Part shown: positions 54,275-62,610 of the stretch, in pieces
Numbering within the stretch: the stretch's first letter is position 1
Layout of the letters: the number at the start of each line of letters is the position of its first letter
NCBI GenBank assembly: GCA_026874595.1
Contig: JAPPUL010000078.1
Location: 60,001 to 124,000, forward strand
Reading direction: 5' to 3'
Source of the DNA: Sipunculus nudus
Taxonomy: Eukaryota > Annelida > Sipuncula > Golfingiida > Sipunculidae
Length of the DNA: 64,000 bases
Made by a program: the position numbers and the translations under genes
Notes under the pieces: generated by a model
What the model saw: the letters and a program-made list of their open reading frames with translations, nothing else
The model's database searches: none
What the model was told of the DNA's origin: nothing

Positions 54275-54435
54275 GCAGACAATAAGCCGAGTTCTGTTTA
54301 TGAGAGCCATCTATCTTATACATCAGTTGCCTAATGTATTTTGCAATCCACCCGTAGGCTTTTTTATATAGGAATTTACCTACTTACTTGATCTTGCTAC
54401 TAGGAAGCTTCTAAATAAATAATAGCTTAAATAAA
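54275..54435 (-). repeat. Tandem copy 2 of the rnpB 3' end (proximal)
   Basis: Same 161-bp unit directly adjoining the intact rnpB gene. The rnpB-derived part breaks after CTACTAGGA, where the intact gene continues GGGTTTACC. If transcription from rnpB does not stop at its own end, the precursor would contain three successive 3' ends. Confidence 0.9.
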
Positions 54436-54796
54436 GCAGGCAATAAGCCGAGTTCTGTTTATGAGAGCCATCTATCTTATACATCAGTTGCCTAATGTAT
54501 TTTGCAATCCACCCGTAGGCTTTTTTATATAGGAATTTGCCTACTTACTTGATCTTGCTACTAGGAGGGTTTACCATACCTTTACCATTGCTGGTAAAGC
54601 GGTGAGCTCTTACCTCAACCTTTTCACCCTTACCTTTTACTTATATTATATATAAGCATTTTGGCGGTATGTTTTCTGTGGCACTTTCCGTTGGATCACT
54701 CCACCCGGGTATTACCCGGTCCTATTTCCTAATGTAGCTCGGACTTTCCTCTATAACCTTATTAGTTACAGCGACCCTCTTGCCTACTTTATTTTA
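54436..54796 (-). ncRNA. rnpB: RNase P RNA, type A (complete copy)
   Basis: About 360 nt, ribozyme subunit of RNase P that matures tRNA 5' ends. Conserved segments in order: GAGGAAAGTCCGAGCTACA near the 5' end, GGAAAGTGCCACAGAAA, the GGTAAGGGTGAAAAGG-GAGGTAAGAGCTCACCGC hairpin, GTAAACCCTCC, AGTAGCAAGATCAAG, and ACAGAACTCGGCTTATTG at the 3' end. P1 forms between GTAGGCAA (5') and TTGCCTGC (3'), and P16-type pairing between GTAGGC and GCCTAC. A TATAAT at 54808-54803 is a good -10. The exact ends are estimates. Confidence 0.93.
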
Positions 54797-54802
54797 AAAC
54801 CT

Positions 54803-54808
54803 ATTATA
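54803..54808 (-). promoter_or_regulatory. Probable -10 of rnpB
   Basis: TATAAT about 7 bases before the predicted RNA start, just after the icd stop codon. No clear -35 is visible at the standard distance, so rnpB may be expressed from this weak core and by read-through from icd. Confidence 0.45.
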
Positions 54809-54817
54809 GCTCCTAAG

Positions 54818-56086
54818 CTACATGTTCTCGTTTATACAATCCCCAAATGCAGAACAGCTTACCTCTTTTGCATTGTCCATTAAACGTGCAAAATCATAGG
54901 TTACCACCTTCGCCCCAATCGCTCCCTCAAGCCCTTTAACTATTAAATCTGCTGCCTCGTTCCAGCCCATGTGTCGTAACATCATCTCCCCTGACAATAT
55001 CACTGACGATGGGTTTACTTTATCTTGTCCTGCGTATTTTGGGGCTGTGCCGTGTGTTGCCTCGAATATCGCTCGTCCTGTATTGTAATTTATATTCGCT
55101 CCAGGCGCTATCCCTATACCACCTACCTCCGCTGCAAGCGCATCTGATATATAGTCTCCGTTCAAGTTCATTGTCGCTATAACGCTATATTCTGCTGGCC
55201 TTGTTAATATCTGTTGCAAAAATGCATCCGCTATCACGTCCTTTATTACTATCTCTTTACCGCTTTTTGGATTCTTCATAACGCACCATGGTCCACCGTC
55301 TAGAAGCTTTGCTCCATACTCATTCTGGGCAAGCTCATAGCCCCATTTCATGAAATGGCCTTCTGTAAACTTCATTATGTTCCCTTTGTGCACTAGGGTC
55401 ACGCTACTTCTGTTGTTTGCTATTGCGTAGTTTATTGCTGCTTTTACTATCCTATGTGTTCCTTCTTCTGACACCGGCTTTATCCCAAATGATGCTGTCT
55501 TTGGAAATCTTACCTTACCATCTAAATTAAATTCCTTTAAAAAAGCTAGCAGTTTCTCTGCCTCCGGTGTCCCCGCCTTGAACTCTATCCCAGCGTATAT
55601 GTCTTCTGTATTTTCACGGAAGATTACCATGTCTATATCTGATGGCCTTTTTACCGGAGATGGTACGCCTGTAAACCATCTTACCGGCCTTAAACACGTA
55701 TATAGGTCTAGCTTCTGCCTCAATGCCACGTTTATTGACCTTATTCCTCCCCCTATCGGCGTTGTCATCGGACCCTTTATCGCCACCAGATACTCATTAA
55801 TTACATCTAATGTCTCCTGCGGTAACCACCCCTCATCTGTTTGTCCATGCATCTTCCACGACTTCTCTCCTGCGTATACTTCCATCCACTCTATCTTTTT
55901 CTTCCCTCCATACGCTTTCTTAACTGCATGATCAAATACTCGTACCGATGCATTCCATATGTCAGGACCTGTCCCATCCCCTTCTATAAATGCCACTATC
56001 GGTCTATCTGGTACATTCAACTTGCCATCTGCTCCCATCCTTATCTTTTGGCCCGTATCCGGTACCTTAACCTTTTCATATACCAT
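54818..56086 (-). CDS. icd: NADP-dependent isocitrate dehydrogenase
   Basis: 422 residues, close to Escherichia coli Icd (416). It oxidises isocitrate to 2-oxoglutarate. [17 protein letters not shown] (about 108-124) holds the substrate-binding, phosphorylatable Ser; [14 protein letters not shown], the catalytic Lys/Tyr region and [20 protein letters not shown] are present. [15 protein letters not shown] carries the Lys-Tyr pair that selects NADP over NAD. An AAGGAGG stands 9 bases before the ATG, and a consensus-like promoter lies upstream. No AceK gene in the window. Confidence 0.96.
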   Translation of the reverse strand: MVYEKVKVPDTGQKIRMGADGKLNVPDRPIVAFIEGDGTGPDIWNASVRVFDHAVKKAYGGKKKIEWMEVYAGEKSWKMHGQTDEGWLPQETLDVINEYLVAIKGPMTTPIGGGIRSINVALRQKLDLYTCLRPVRWFTGVPSPVKRPSDIDMVIFRENTEDIYAGIEFKAGTPEAEKLLAFLKEFNLDGKVRFPKTASFGIKPVSEEGTHRIVKAAINYAIANNRSSVTLVHKGNIMKFTEGHFMKWGYELAQNEYGAKLLDGGPWCVMKNPKSGKEIVIKDVIADAFLQQILTRPAEYSVIATMNLNGDYISDALAAEVGGIGIAPGANINYNTGRAIFEATHGTAPKYAGQDKVNPSSVILSGEMMLRHMGWNEAADLIVKGLEGAIGAKVVTYDFARLMDNAKEVSCSAFGDCINENM

Positions 56087-56132
56087 TATTTTGTTCCTCC
56101 TTAAGGTTAGATTTGCCTATTTAAGCTATATT

Positions 56133-56161
56133 AAACTACAAAAAAGACCCCAGGATGTCAA
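56133..56161 (-). promoter_or_regulatory. Sigma70-like promoter of icd
   Basis: On the minus strand a perfect TTGACA (56161-56156) is followed after 17 bases by TAGTTT (56138-56133), about 47 bases before the icd start codon. A TAATAT overlaps a few bases further on as an alternative -10. Confidence 0.55.
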
Positions 56162-56271
56162 CTGTCTTGATGAACTAAAGGCTATAACTCTACTATATTA
56201 CTACTTATCTTATCATTCTGATATGTCCCCAAAAGCCACTACCTTAAAAACATATTCACTCTCTTAAAGAG

Positions 56272-57399
56272 TTAATTCGTTTGCCATAAAAGTTTAGGCC
56301 ATGCGCCAGCTTCAAAAACCCATACACTTGCAAAATCCCACCCCTTGAATATCTCAACATCATCGCCATCCTCAAAAGGCGTCCCTAGAGTATCATAGTA
56401 CTCATTATCTCTTTTTACGATATTAGCCCCCTTGCTTACTCCTATTACTTGGACATTAGCACCATCACCAACACCAGCAGTTCGGATACTAGTTCCTTTA
56501 TCAAAATAGCTGTTTGTTATAATACTACCCTTACTCCTACGACCAGCAAGCCCCCCTCCTACATCTTTAGCCCCTATAGCAACGGTTGCATATGAGTTTT
56601 TTATAGTGCCCCCGTTATTGCCTACAAGTCCTCCTACTTTAGAACCTGTAACCAGACCTCTTGCATATGAGCTTTTTATAGTGCCCCCATTCTCCCCAAC
56701 AAGTCCTCCTACATTAAAAAAACCTCTAACCAGACCTCTTGCATATGAGTTTTTTATAGAACCTCCATTCTCCCCAACAAGTCCTCCTACATTAAAAAAA
56801 ACAGAAGCACTAACCAGACCTCTTGCATATGAGTTTTTTATAGTGCCCCCGTTCTCCCCAACAAGTCCTCCTACGTAAGAGCCCTTTGCATCTATATAAG
56901 CGTTTATTACACGGACCTCACTTATTGTTCCACCATCCATACGACCTATAAACCCTACCCTATCCTTACCTTTAATAGCTACATTTTCAACAACAAACTT
57001 CTTAATGGTTGCTCCATCGGCAAAGCCTATAACTCCTACATAAGAAGAAGTTTCCTTCTCAATTTTAACGTTTTTTATCGTATGTCCTGACCCGTCTAGC
57101 ACTCCTGTAAAAGGTTTGTCTATAGTTCCTATTGGCTTAAAGTTCGTATTCTCTTCAAAGTCAATATTTGCTGTAAGCGTGTAATTACAAGACAAGTTTT
57201 CTCTTATCTTATCAAATTCAGGATACGTGCCTACCTTAATCGCCACCTCACTGCAAGGATCTTTACTTGTGTCGCGATTCGTGCTGTCATTCGTACCGAC
57301 ATTCGTGCCCTTCCCTACCCCATCGTTACTACACCCATTAAAGCCTAAAGTCATGACAACAGTAAACACAATAAGCACTACTAGACTTTTGTTTTTCAT
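56272..57399 (-). CDS. GLUG-repeat surface lipoprotein (paralogue 1)
   Basis: 375 residues from the ATG at 57399, which lies 8 bases after AGGAG; a GTG 9 bases earlier overlaps that site. Signal peptide plus a Cys at residue 23 (LGFNGC) suggest a lipoprotein. After a spacer rich in Thr, Asn, Gly and Asp come conserved LSCNYTLTANIDFE and FTGVLDGSGHTIKNV, then GLUG-type repeats (VGGLVGENGGTIKNSYARG and variants) forming a beta-helix-like surface domain (about 110-290). The C-terminus GWDFASVWVF is shared with paralogue 2. Repeats are 75-84 bp and nearly identical at DNA level. Confidence 0.85.
   Translation of the reverse strand: MKNKSLVVLIVFTVVMTLGFNGCSNDGVGKGTNVGTNDSTNRDTSKDPCSEVAIKVGTYPEFDKIRENLSCNYTLTANIDFEENTNFKPIGTIDKPFTGVLDGSGHTIKNVKIEKETSSYVGVIGFADGATIKKFVVENVAIKGKDRVGFIGRMDGGTISEVRVINAYIDAKGSYVGGLVGENGGTIKNSYARGLVSASVFFNVGGLVGENGGSIKNSYARGLVRGFFNVGGLVGENGGTIKSSYARGLVTGSKVGGLVGNNGGTIKNSYATVAIGAKDVGGGLAGRRSKGSIITNSYFDKGTSIRTAGVGDGANVQVIGVSKGANIVKRDNEYYDTLGTPFEDGDDVEIFKGWDFASVWVFEAGAWPKLLWQTN
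56586..56900. repeat. Four GLUG DNA repeats of 75-84 bp in paralogue 1
   Basis: The landmark TTGCATATGAG occurs at 56586, 56661, 56739 and 56823 (spacing 75, 78 and 84 bases). The units share long identical stretches, and two of them contain runs of seven and eight A, positions where slippage would shift the frame. Confidence 0.75.
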
Positions 57400-57490
57400 T
57401 GTGTTCACTCCTACATATAATTAATTTTAGTTATTATAATAAACCTAATATAACCCTTTAATTATATTTTACTACGCTTTACTACTCTTT
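57400..57490 (-). promoter_or_regulatory. Duplicated upstream region of GLUG paralogue 1
   Basis: About 90 bases match 58632-58722 upstream of paralogue 2 apart from a few changes and a 6-base insertion (AACCTA). It includes AGGAG, AT-rich TATATT/TATTAT hexamers and a TAGTAAAGCGTAGTAAAAT direct motif. It is a conserved promoter/leader copied along with the gene. Confidence 0.6.
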
Positions 57491-57521
57491 TTATGCTTTC
57501 TTATCGCCCGATACTTAAAGG

Positions 57522-58631
57522 TTAATTCGTTTGCCACTTTAACGTAGGCCACCCAGCTGTAAAAACCCATACACTTGCAAAATCCCAGCCTTTGAATATC
57601 TCAACATCGTCGGTAGTTATATCCGTCTCTAGACTATCATAGTACTTATTATCTCTTTTTACGATATTAGCTTTCCCACTTACTCCTGTAACACCTGTAG
57701 TAGTATCCGTTTGCTTTGTGCTTGCTTTGTCATAGTAGCTGTTTTCTATAGTCCCACTATTTGATTCAACAAGACCGCCTACAGAAGTATTATCATAACC
57801 AGGTGCATTTGGGTTTTTTCCAGTAACCTCTCCCGTTGCATATGAGTTTTTTATACTGCTATTACTTGAGTTAGATCCAGCAAGACCGCCTGCAGTAGAA
57901 GTAGTACCATTAACCTTTCCCGTTGCATATGAGTTTTCTATAGTCCCAGCATTTATTCCACCATTTGTTCCAACAAGACCGCCTACATAATTAGCACCAG
58001 TAACCGCTCCCGTTGCATATGAGTTTTCTATAGTCCCAGCATTTGTTCCAACGAGCCCGCCTACATTGGTATTACCAGTAACAGTAGCAGCTGAATAAGA
58101 GTTTTCTATAGTCCCACTATTGCTCCCAACAAGTCCTCCGACATAATAACTATTACCTTCATGACCTTCAATAGTGCCGCTCTTTACATAGACATTGCTT
58201 ATTGTACCATTGTTTGTTCCTATAACACCCGTACGGTGATTATTTTCACTTTTAATTAATACAGCTTCAAAGGTGAGGTTTTTAATACTAGCCCCTTTTG
58301 CAAAGCCAATTACTCCTACATCGTTAACCTTGCTATCAATTGTAACGTTTTTTATGGTATGTCCTGCTCCGTCTAGCACTCCTGTAAATGGCTCGGCTGC
58401 AGTTCCTATTGGCTCAAAGTCTGTTCTCATTTCAAAGTCAATATTTGCTGTAAGCGTGTAATTACAAGACAAGTTTTCTCTTATTTTGTCAAACTCTTTA
58501 TAGTTAGCTATAGAAATATTACAGCTAGTTTGACCGCTGCCTTCTCCTCCCGTGTTTGACATGTCATTTCCACAGCCCGCAAAAACCACAAGACTACTCA
58601 AAATAAGCACTGCTATACTTTTATTTTTCAT
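57522..58631 (-). CDS. GLUG-repeat surface lipoprotein (paralogue 2)
   Basis: 369 residues from the ATG at 58631, again 8 bases after AGGAG. Lipobox VVFAGC at about residue 19. The same layout as paralogue 1: LSCNYTLTANIDFE, FTGVLDGAGHTIKNV, GLUG-type repeats (VGGLVGTNAGTIENSYATG and variants, about 105-280), a C-terminal KRDNKYYDSL...GWDFASVWVF. Its DNA repeats show TTGCATATGAG at 57836, 57923 and 58013. The upstream 95 bases are almost the same as those of paralogue 1, so the two arose by tandem duplication and should be regulated alike. Confidence 0.85.
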   Translation of the reverse strand: MKNKSIAVLILSSLVVFAGCGNDMSNTGGEGSGQTSCNISIANYKEFDKIRENLSCNYTLTANIDFEMRTDFEPIGTAAEPFTGVLDGAGHTIKNVTIDSKVNDVGVIGFAKGASIKNLTFEAVLIKSENNHRTGVIGTNNGTISNVYVKSGTIEGHEGNSYYVGGLVGSNSGTIENSYSAATVTGNTNVGGLVGTNAGTIENSYATGAVTGANYVGGLVGTNGGINAGTIENSYATGKVNGTTSTAGGLAGSNSSNSSIKNSYATGEVTGKNPNAPGYDNTSVGGLVESNSGTIENSYYDKASTKQTDTTTGVTGVSGKANIVKRDNKYYDSLETDITTDDVEIFKGWDFASVWVFTAGWPTLKWQTN

Positions 58632-58722
58632 TGTGTTCACTCCTACATATAATTAATTTTAATTATTATAATAATATAACCCTTTAATTATATTTTACTA
58701 CGCTTTACTACTCTTTTAAACT
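58632..58722 (-). promoter_or_regulatory. Duplicated upstream region of GLUG paralogue 2
   Basis: Counterpart of the region upstream of paralogue 1, retaining the same AGGAG and hexamers. It ends just before the divergent LOG-like gene, whose promoter must lie within or beside it. Confidence 0.6.
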
Positions 58723-58748
58723 TTTTATGGTTGGTGTTAAACTTTATT

Positions 58749-59273
58749 ATGATTCGACAAACTCAAATTGTTGTTATTGGTGATTCTGTTGCCAGTAAAG
58801 AAAGTTACGACATTGCGTTTAAGACAGGTAAAATAATCGCTTTAAGTAAGGCTTTACTAATAACTGGTGGACAAGGGGGCGTTATGGAGGCTGCCGCTAA
58901 GGGCGCCAAAAGTGAGGACGGTACCGTTTTATCTATTACTCCAAATGTCTGCTTAGAAGATGCTCATCCTTATTCTGATTTCGTTATCCCTTCTGGTATT
59001 GGTTATGCTCGCAATATGATTAATATTTTGGCTGCCGACCTTGTTGTTGCCATCGGAGGCGGTGCCGGTACTCTATCTGAACTTGCTTATGCTTGGCAAT
59101 TTAAACGCAACATTTTTGCTTATCTAAACGAGGGTTGGAGCAAGATTATTGCCGAAAAAGGTTTTATTGATAACAAGTTTGACAAACATAATAAAAAACC
59201 TCTACTTAAAGCTATAAGCTCTGTTGAGGACTTTGAAAAGCAATATTTACAATGGCTTGCAAAGTTTCGATAA
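58749..59273 (+). CDS. LOG/TIGR00725-like nucleotide-binding protein
   Basis: 174 residues from the ATG at 58749 (an ATG at 58731 is also in frame). Rossmann-type: VVIGDS (about 7-12), ITGGQGGVMEAAAKGA (about 38-53), GIGYARNMIN and GGGAGTLSELAYAW (about 103-116), the last equivalent to the PGGxGTxxE motif of LOG family cytokinin-activating phosphoribohydrolases. The closest type is the TIGR00725 (YvdD-like) branch, of uncertain substrate. 78 bases before hemC on the same strand. Confidence 0.85.
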   Translation: MIRQTQIVVIGDSVASKESYDIAFKTGKIIALSKALLITGGQGGVMEAAAKGAKSEDGTVLSITPNVCLEDAHPYSDFVIPSGIGYARNMINILAADLVVAIGGGAGTLSELAYAWQFKRNIFAYLNEGWSKIIAEKGFIDNKFDKHNKKPLLKAISSVEDFEKQYLQWLAKFR

Positions 59274-59350
59274 CTATATTTACAATACAAATAACAATTA
59301 TATTATTCAAAAAAAGAGGAATAATAAAGGAATATATAGAAGAAGAATAA

Positions 59351-60295
59351 ATGGGAAATAATAAACACATAATAATTGCAACACGTGGTTCGGCTCTTGC
59401 CCTTGCTCAGGCTAATATGGTTAAAGACTGGCTCTTACAAAAGTATTCTAACATCGAAGTAAGTATAAAAGTTATAAAAACAAAGGCTGATAAGTTTATT
59501 AACTACTCTATTAATAAGATTGGCGGTGAGGGGCTTTTTGTTAAGGAGCTTGAAGAGGCTCTAATTAGCTCTGATGCTGATATTGCGGTTCACAGCATGA
59601 AAGATGTCCCTACTTCCATTCCTCCGGGACTTGAAATATTTGCTATTTGTAAAAGAGAAAACCCTCAGGATGTTTTCATTTCTAATCGTTTTACAAGTAT
59701 TTCGTCTATACCCAAAAGTCAATCTGCTATTATCGGGACTGGTAGTATTAGACGTCAGAGCCAGCTAAAAAGACATTTTAATAACCTAAGCTTTATTAAT
59801 ATTCGTGGTAATATAAAAACCCGTATCAAGACAATGGAAAAAGATAATCTTGATGGTATTATATTAGCTTATGCCGGCGTCAAAAGACTAAATTTGGAGC
59901 ATCTTATAAAAGAGATTATTACTAAAGACATTTGTATTCCCGCAGTGGGGCAGGGTGCTGTTGGCATTGAATGTAGAACCAAAGATTTATTTATTAAAGA
60001 TTTAATTAAAGGCATTAACGACTTAGAAAGTCAAACTTGCCTTAGCGCTGAGAGGGCTTTTATGAGCGATTTAGAAGGCGGTTGTCAAGCTCCAATAGCG
60101 GCTTATGCATATATTAAAGGGAAAAAGCTTTGCCTTGACGCTTGCGTTTTATCTATCGATGGTAAGAAATATTTACATACTTCCATTAAAGGACCAATTA
60201 ATGACCCGCAAAAAATCGGGCAAAAGGCTGCAGTGCATCTTATATCCAAAGGAGCTAAAGACATACTTAAAGAAGCACGCAATTGTCTCTCTTAA
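59351..60295 (+). CDS. hemC: Porphobilinogen deaminase (hydroxymethylbilane synthase)
   Basis: 314 residues. Assembles hydroxymethylbilane from four porphobilinogens in heme synthesis. ATRGSALALAQANMVK at the N-terminus, GEGLFVKELEEAL, VHSMKDVPT, GSIRRQSQL (substrate Arg) and the cofactor-attaching Cys in LEGGCQAPIAAYA (near 240) are all present. No other hem gene is adjacent. GAAGAAG precedes the ATG. Confidence 0.95.
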   Translation: MGNNKHIIIATRGSALALAQANMVKDWLLQKYSNIEVSIKVIKTKADKFINYSINKIGGEGLFVKELEEALISSDADIAVHSMKDVPTSIPPGLEIFAICKRENPQDVFISNRFTSISSIPKSQSAIIGTGSIRRQSQLKRHFNNLSFINIRGNIKTRIKTMEKDNLDGIILAYAGVKRLNLEHLIKEIITKDICIPAVGQGAVGIECRTKDLFIKDLIKGINDLESQTCLSAERAFMSDLEGGCQAPIAAYAYIKGKKLCLDACVLSIDGKKYLHTSIKGPINDPQKIGQKAAVHLISKGAKDILKEARNCLS

Positions 60296-60350
60296 AAATA
60301 GTAATCATATTATTTAATCCAAACTGAAGGCTATCTTAAACAAATTAAAG

Positions 60351-61364
60351 TTATATCTCTACTTCAAGACGTTCTCTTGCAAAAAATACTTTTACATCTT
60401 TAGTAGGATTTTGTGATTTTATTCTCTTAGAAAGACCTTCTGCAAGCTCATCAAGTTGATCATCCGTTCTCATAGGGTCATGATGAAATAACGCTATTTT
60501 TTGACAATTAGTCTTCAAAGCACTATCAAGAGCATACTCCATAGAACTATGTCCCCAACCAAGTTTTGTCTTATATTCCTCCTCTGTGTATTGAGCATCA
60601 TGTATTAAAAAATCGCTGTTCATAGCAAAATCTATAATCTTTTGATTTTGCATCCTAACACACTCCTCAGCCTCAGCAAATGCATCCTCTACCATATCAT
60701 CATCAACATCAAACTCATCCGAAAATATATCATCTAGATCATCTTCCGTATCTGCACTCCCAGCCCCATCTTTATTCCCTTTAACTTCATCCTCCTCTTT
60801 ATCCGAGAAAAATATATTACGATAAGGTTCACTATCATATAATGTTACAACTGTCTTATCTCCATAATTTATTCTATATCCCAAACATAATATCGGATGA
60901 TTAAGATAACATGTTGTAATATTAAAAGGGCCAATCTCCAAACTCTGATCTCCTTGTAGTTCCTTAAACTCTATTGTGCCACGAAGTTCTTTTAGATTAA
61001 TTGGAAAGTAGGAATATGACATTTGTCCTGCCACTATCTCTTGCAATGTTTTACCAACAGCGCTAACAGGTCCTAGAAAAGTTATCTTTGTTGATGGTAT
61101 AAAAGCTGGCGCGAAGAATGGGAACCCTTGAATATGGTCCCAGTGCGTATGAGTTAGCAATATACTTATATTTAAAGCATCATTATTTAAATTATTTGCA
61201 AGTAAACTATTACCAAGTTCACGAAGCCCTGTACCAGCATCTACTATAAGAAGCTCTCCATTGTCGCCTCGCACTTCTATACAAGCTGTATTACCACCAT
61301 ATTTAACTGAATATGGACCTGGTGTTGGAACTGAACCACGTACCCCCCAAAATCGTACTATCAT
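60351..61364 (-). CDS. Metallo-beta-lactamase-fold hydrolase with acidic insertion
   Basis: 337 residues. FWGVRGSVPTPG, VDAGTGLRELG, the metal motif HTHWDH (about 83-88), and later NHPILCLGYRI, LIHDAQYTEEE and LFHHDP give the complete metal-binding set of the phosphodiesterase-like MBL subgroup (the cAMP phosphodiesterase / RNase Z-related type). About residues 180-235 are an inserted Asp/Glu-rich, low-complexity loop that the family lacks. Cytosolic. With the cyclase elsewhere in the window a cAMP-linked role is possible but unproven. Confidence 0.85.
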   Translation of the reverse strand: MIVRFWGVRGSVPTPGPYSVKYGGNTACIEVRGDNGELLIVDAGTGLRELGNSLLANNLNNDALNISILLTHTHWDHIQGFPFFAPAFIPSTKITFLGPVSAVGKTLQEIVAGQMSYSYFPINLKELRGTIEFKELQGDQSLEIGPFNITTCYLNHPILCLGYRINYGDKTVVTLYDSEPYRNIFFSDKEEDEVKGNKDGAGSADTEDDLDDIFSDEFDVDDDMVEDAFAEAEECVRMQNQKIIDFAMNSDFLIHDAQYTEEEYKTKLGWGHSSMEYALDSALKTNCQKIALFHHDPMRTDDQLDELAEGLSKRIKSQNPTKDVKVFFARERLEVEI

Positions 61365-61515
61365 ATTTAATACCTTCTTAATTATCTATTTTATATGCTA
61401 TAAAACACAAGTAATAAACATAATCCATAAATCTTTATATTACAAACTTATACATTAAGTATAACGTCTATAAAAAGCTTTTCTAAACTATATTATATAG
61501 CACATATATAAATTA

Positions 61516-62394
61516 TTAATATTCCTCAAGTTTCATGAAAATCGAGGCCTTCTTGATCTCTTTATCAATTACTGCGCGATGCTCATGCAAATAAGTTATA
61601 TCTGTTTTCATATACTCCAATATATCAGGATCTATAGGGCTTTTGTGAGTATTGCCACTTAAACCTATCTGTTCATTATTGCAAAACTTATTAGCAATAT
61701 AGGTCGCATATACTATAGGCTTATAATCATTGCTACACTCCCGTGGTGTATGATGATACAATATTCCTTCCTTAATCTCATTTGAAAGACCCCATCGTTC
61801 AGCAACCAAAAGTCCAACTCCCGTATGATCAACTCCAAGTGTCTGGGACTCCCCTGCTATCAGCGATATCCCATCATCTTCTGATTGCTCTATTACTCCA
61901 AGATATTCCTCCTTCAAAGTTAGATCTAATATAACCTTTCCTATGTCATGCAACATCCCAGCTACAAAATACCCCTCTATAAGATCTTTAGGCACTCCAT
62001 AAGCCTTTGCTATAAGTTTTGAGGTTACCCCAACCCCAAGTGAGTGTATCCAATAATTATCTCCGTTTAATACCATCCAGCGTTCTGATGTTGCTCCTGC
62101 AGCCTGGACAAAGGGTACTAATACACTACTTAATGCAAGATTTCTTATTGTATTTACTCCAAGCAGGATTATTGCCTTTACTACCGATGTCACCTTCGTT
62201 GACAAAGAATAATACGCTGAATTCACAAGCTGTAATACCCGCCCTGTTAAAACAGGATCTAAACTTATTACTCGGTTTAATATCGCTGGCTTTACATAAG
62301 GGTCTTGTGTCACTTCCATTATCTTTTGTACGCTCGTTGGGAGGCTTGGTAAGGACTCCACGCATTTTGATATTCTTCTATTTAGTCTTGACAT
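61516..62394 (-). CDS. HDOD-domain signalling protein
   Basis: 292 residues. The N-terminus (LPSLPTSVQKIMEVTQDP) and IISLDPVLTGRVLQLVNSAYYS match the HDOD domain (about 15-210), followed by a helical region. The degenerate HD motif (MLHDIGKVILD) is largely retained. HDOD proteins act in motility, cell-cycle or stress signalling, often with response regulators; none is adjacent. 150 AT-rich bases separate it from the MBL gene and 216 from the glucan-branching gene. Confidence 0.85.
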   Translation of the reverse strand: MSRLNRRISKCVESLPSLPTSVQKIMEVTQDPYVKPAILNRVISLDPVLTGRVLQLVNSAYYSLSTKVTSVVKAIILLGVNTIRNLALSSVLVPFVQAAGATSERWMVLNGDNYWIHSLGVGVTSKLIAKAYGVPKDLIEGYFVAGMLHDIGKVILDLTLKEEYLGVIEQSEDDGISLIAGESQTLGVDHTGVGLLVAERWGLSNEIKEGILYHHTPRECSNDYKPIVYATYIANKFCNNEQIGLSGNTHKSPIDPDILEYMKTDITYLHEHRAVIDKEIKKASIFMKLEEY

Positions 62395-62610
62395 ATTCCA
62401 TCCTAAACACTTTTATAACCATATCTTATATCTATATTAATGCTTATAACTAAACCACTATTATTCTAGCTTAATACATCCCCTCAATTCATAATTTAAT
62501 AAATATATTGTATTAATTCTATTATATTAATCCTTACTTAACTTTATTCCTAATTTCTATCATGATTTAATATACCATTTTTTTAATACCACAGATTGTA
62601 AACACATTAA
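62395..62610. other. Gene-free interval between HDOD and branching-enzyme genes
   Basis: 216 AT-rich bases; no ORF with a ribosome-binding site, no stable hairpin with a T-run, no RNA gene recognised. It should contain the HDOD promoter on the minus strand. Confidence 0.5.

Noticed and set aside
54114-54435. CRISPR-like or satellite array
   Set aside because: The 161-bp units are rnpB 3' ends with no spacers; RNase P motifs explain them.
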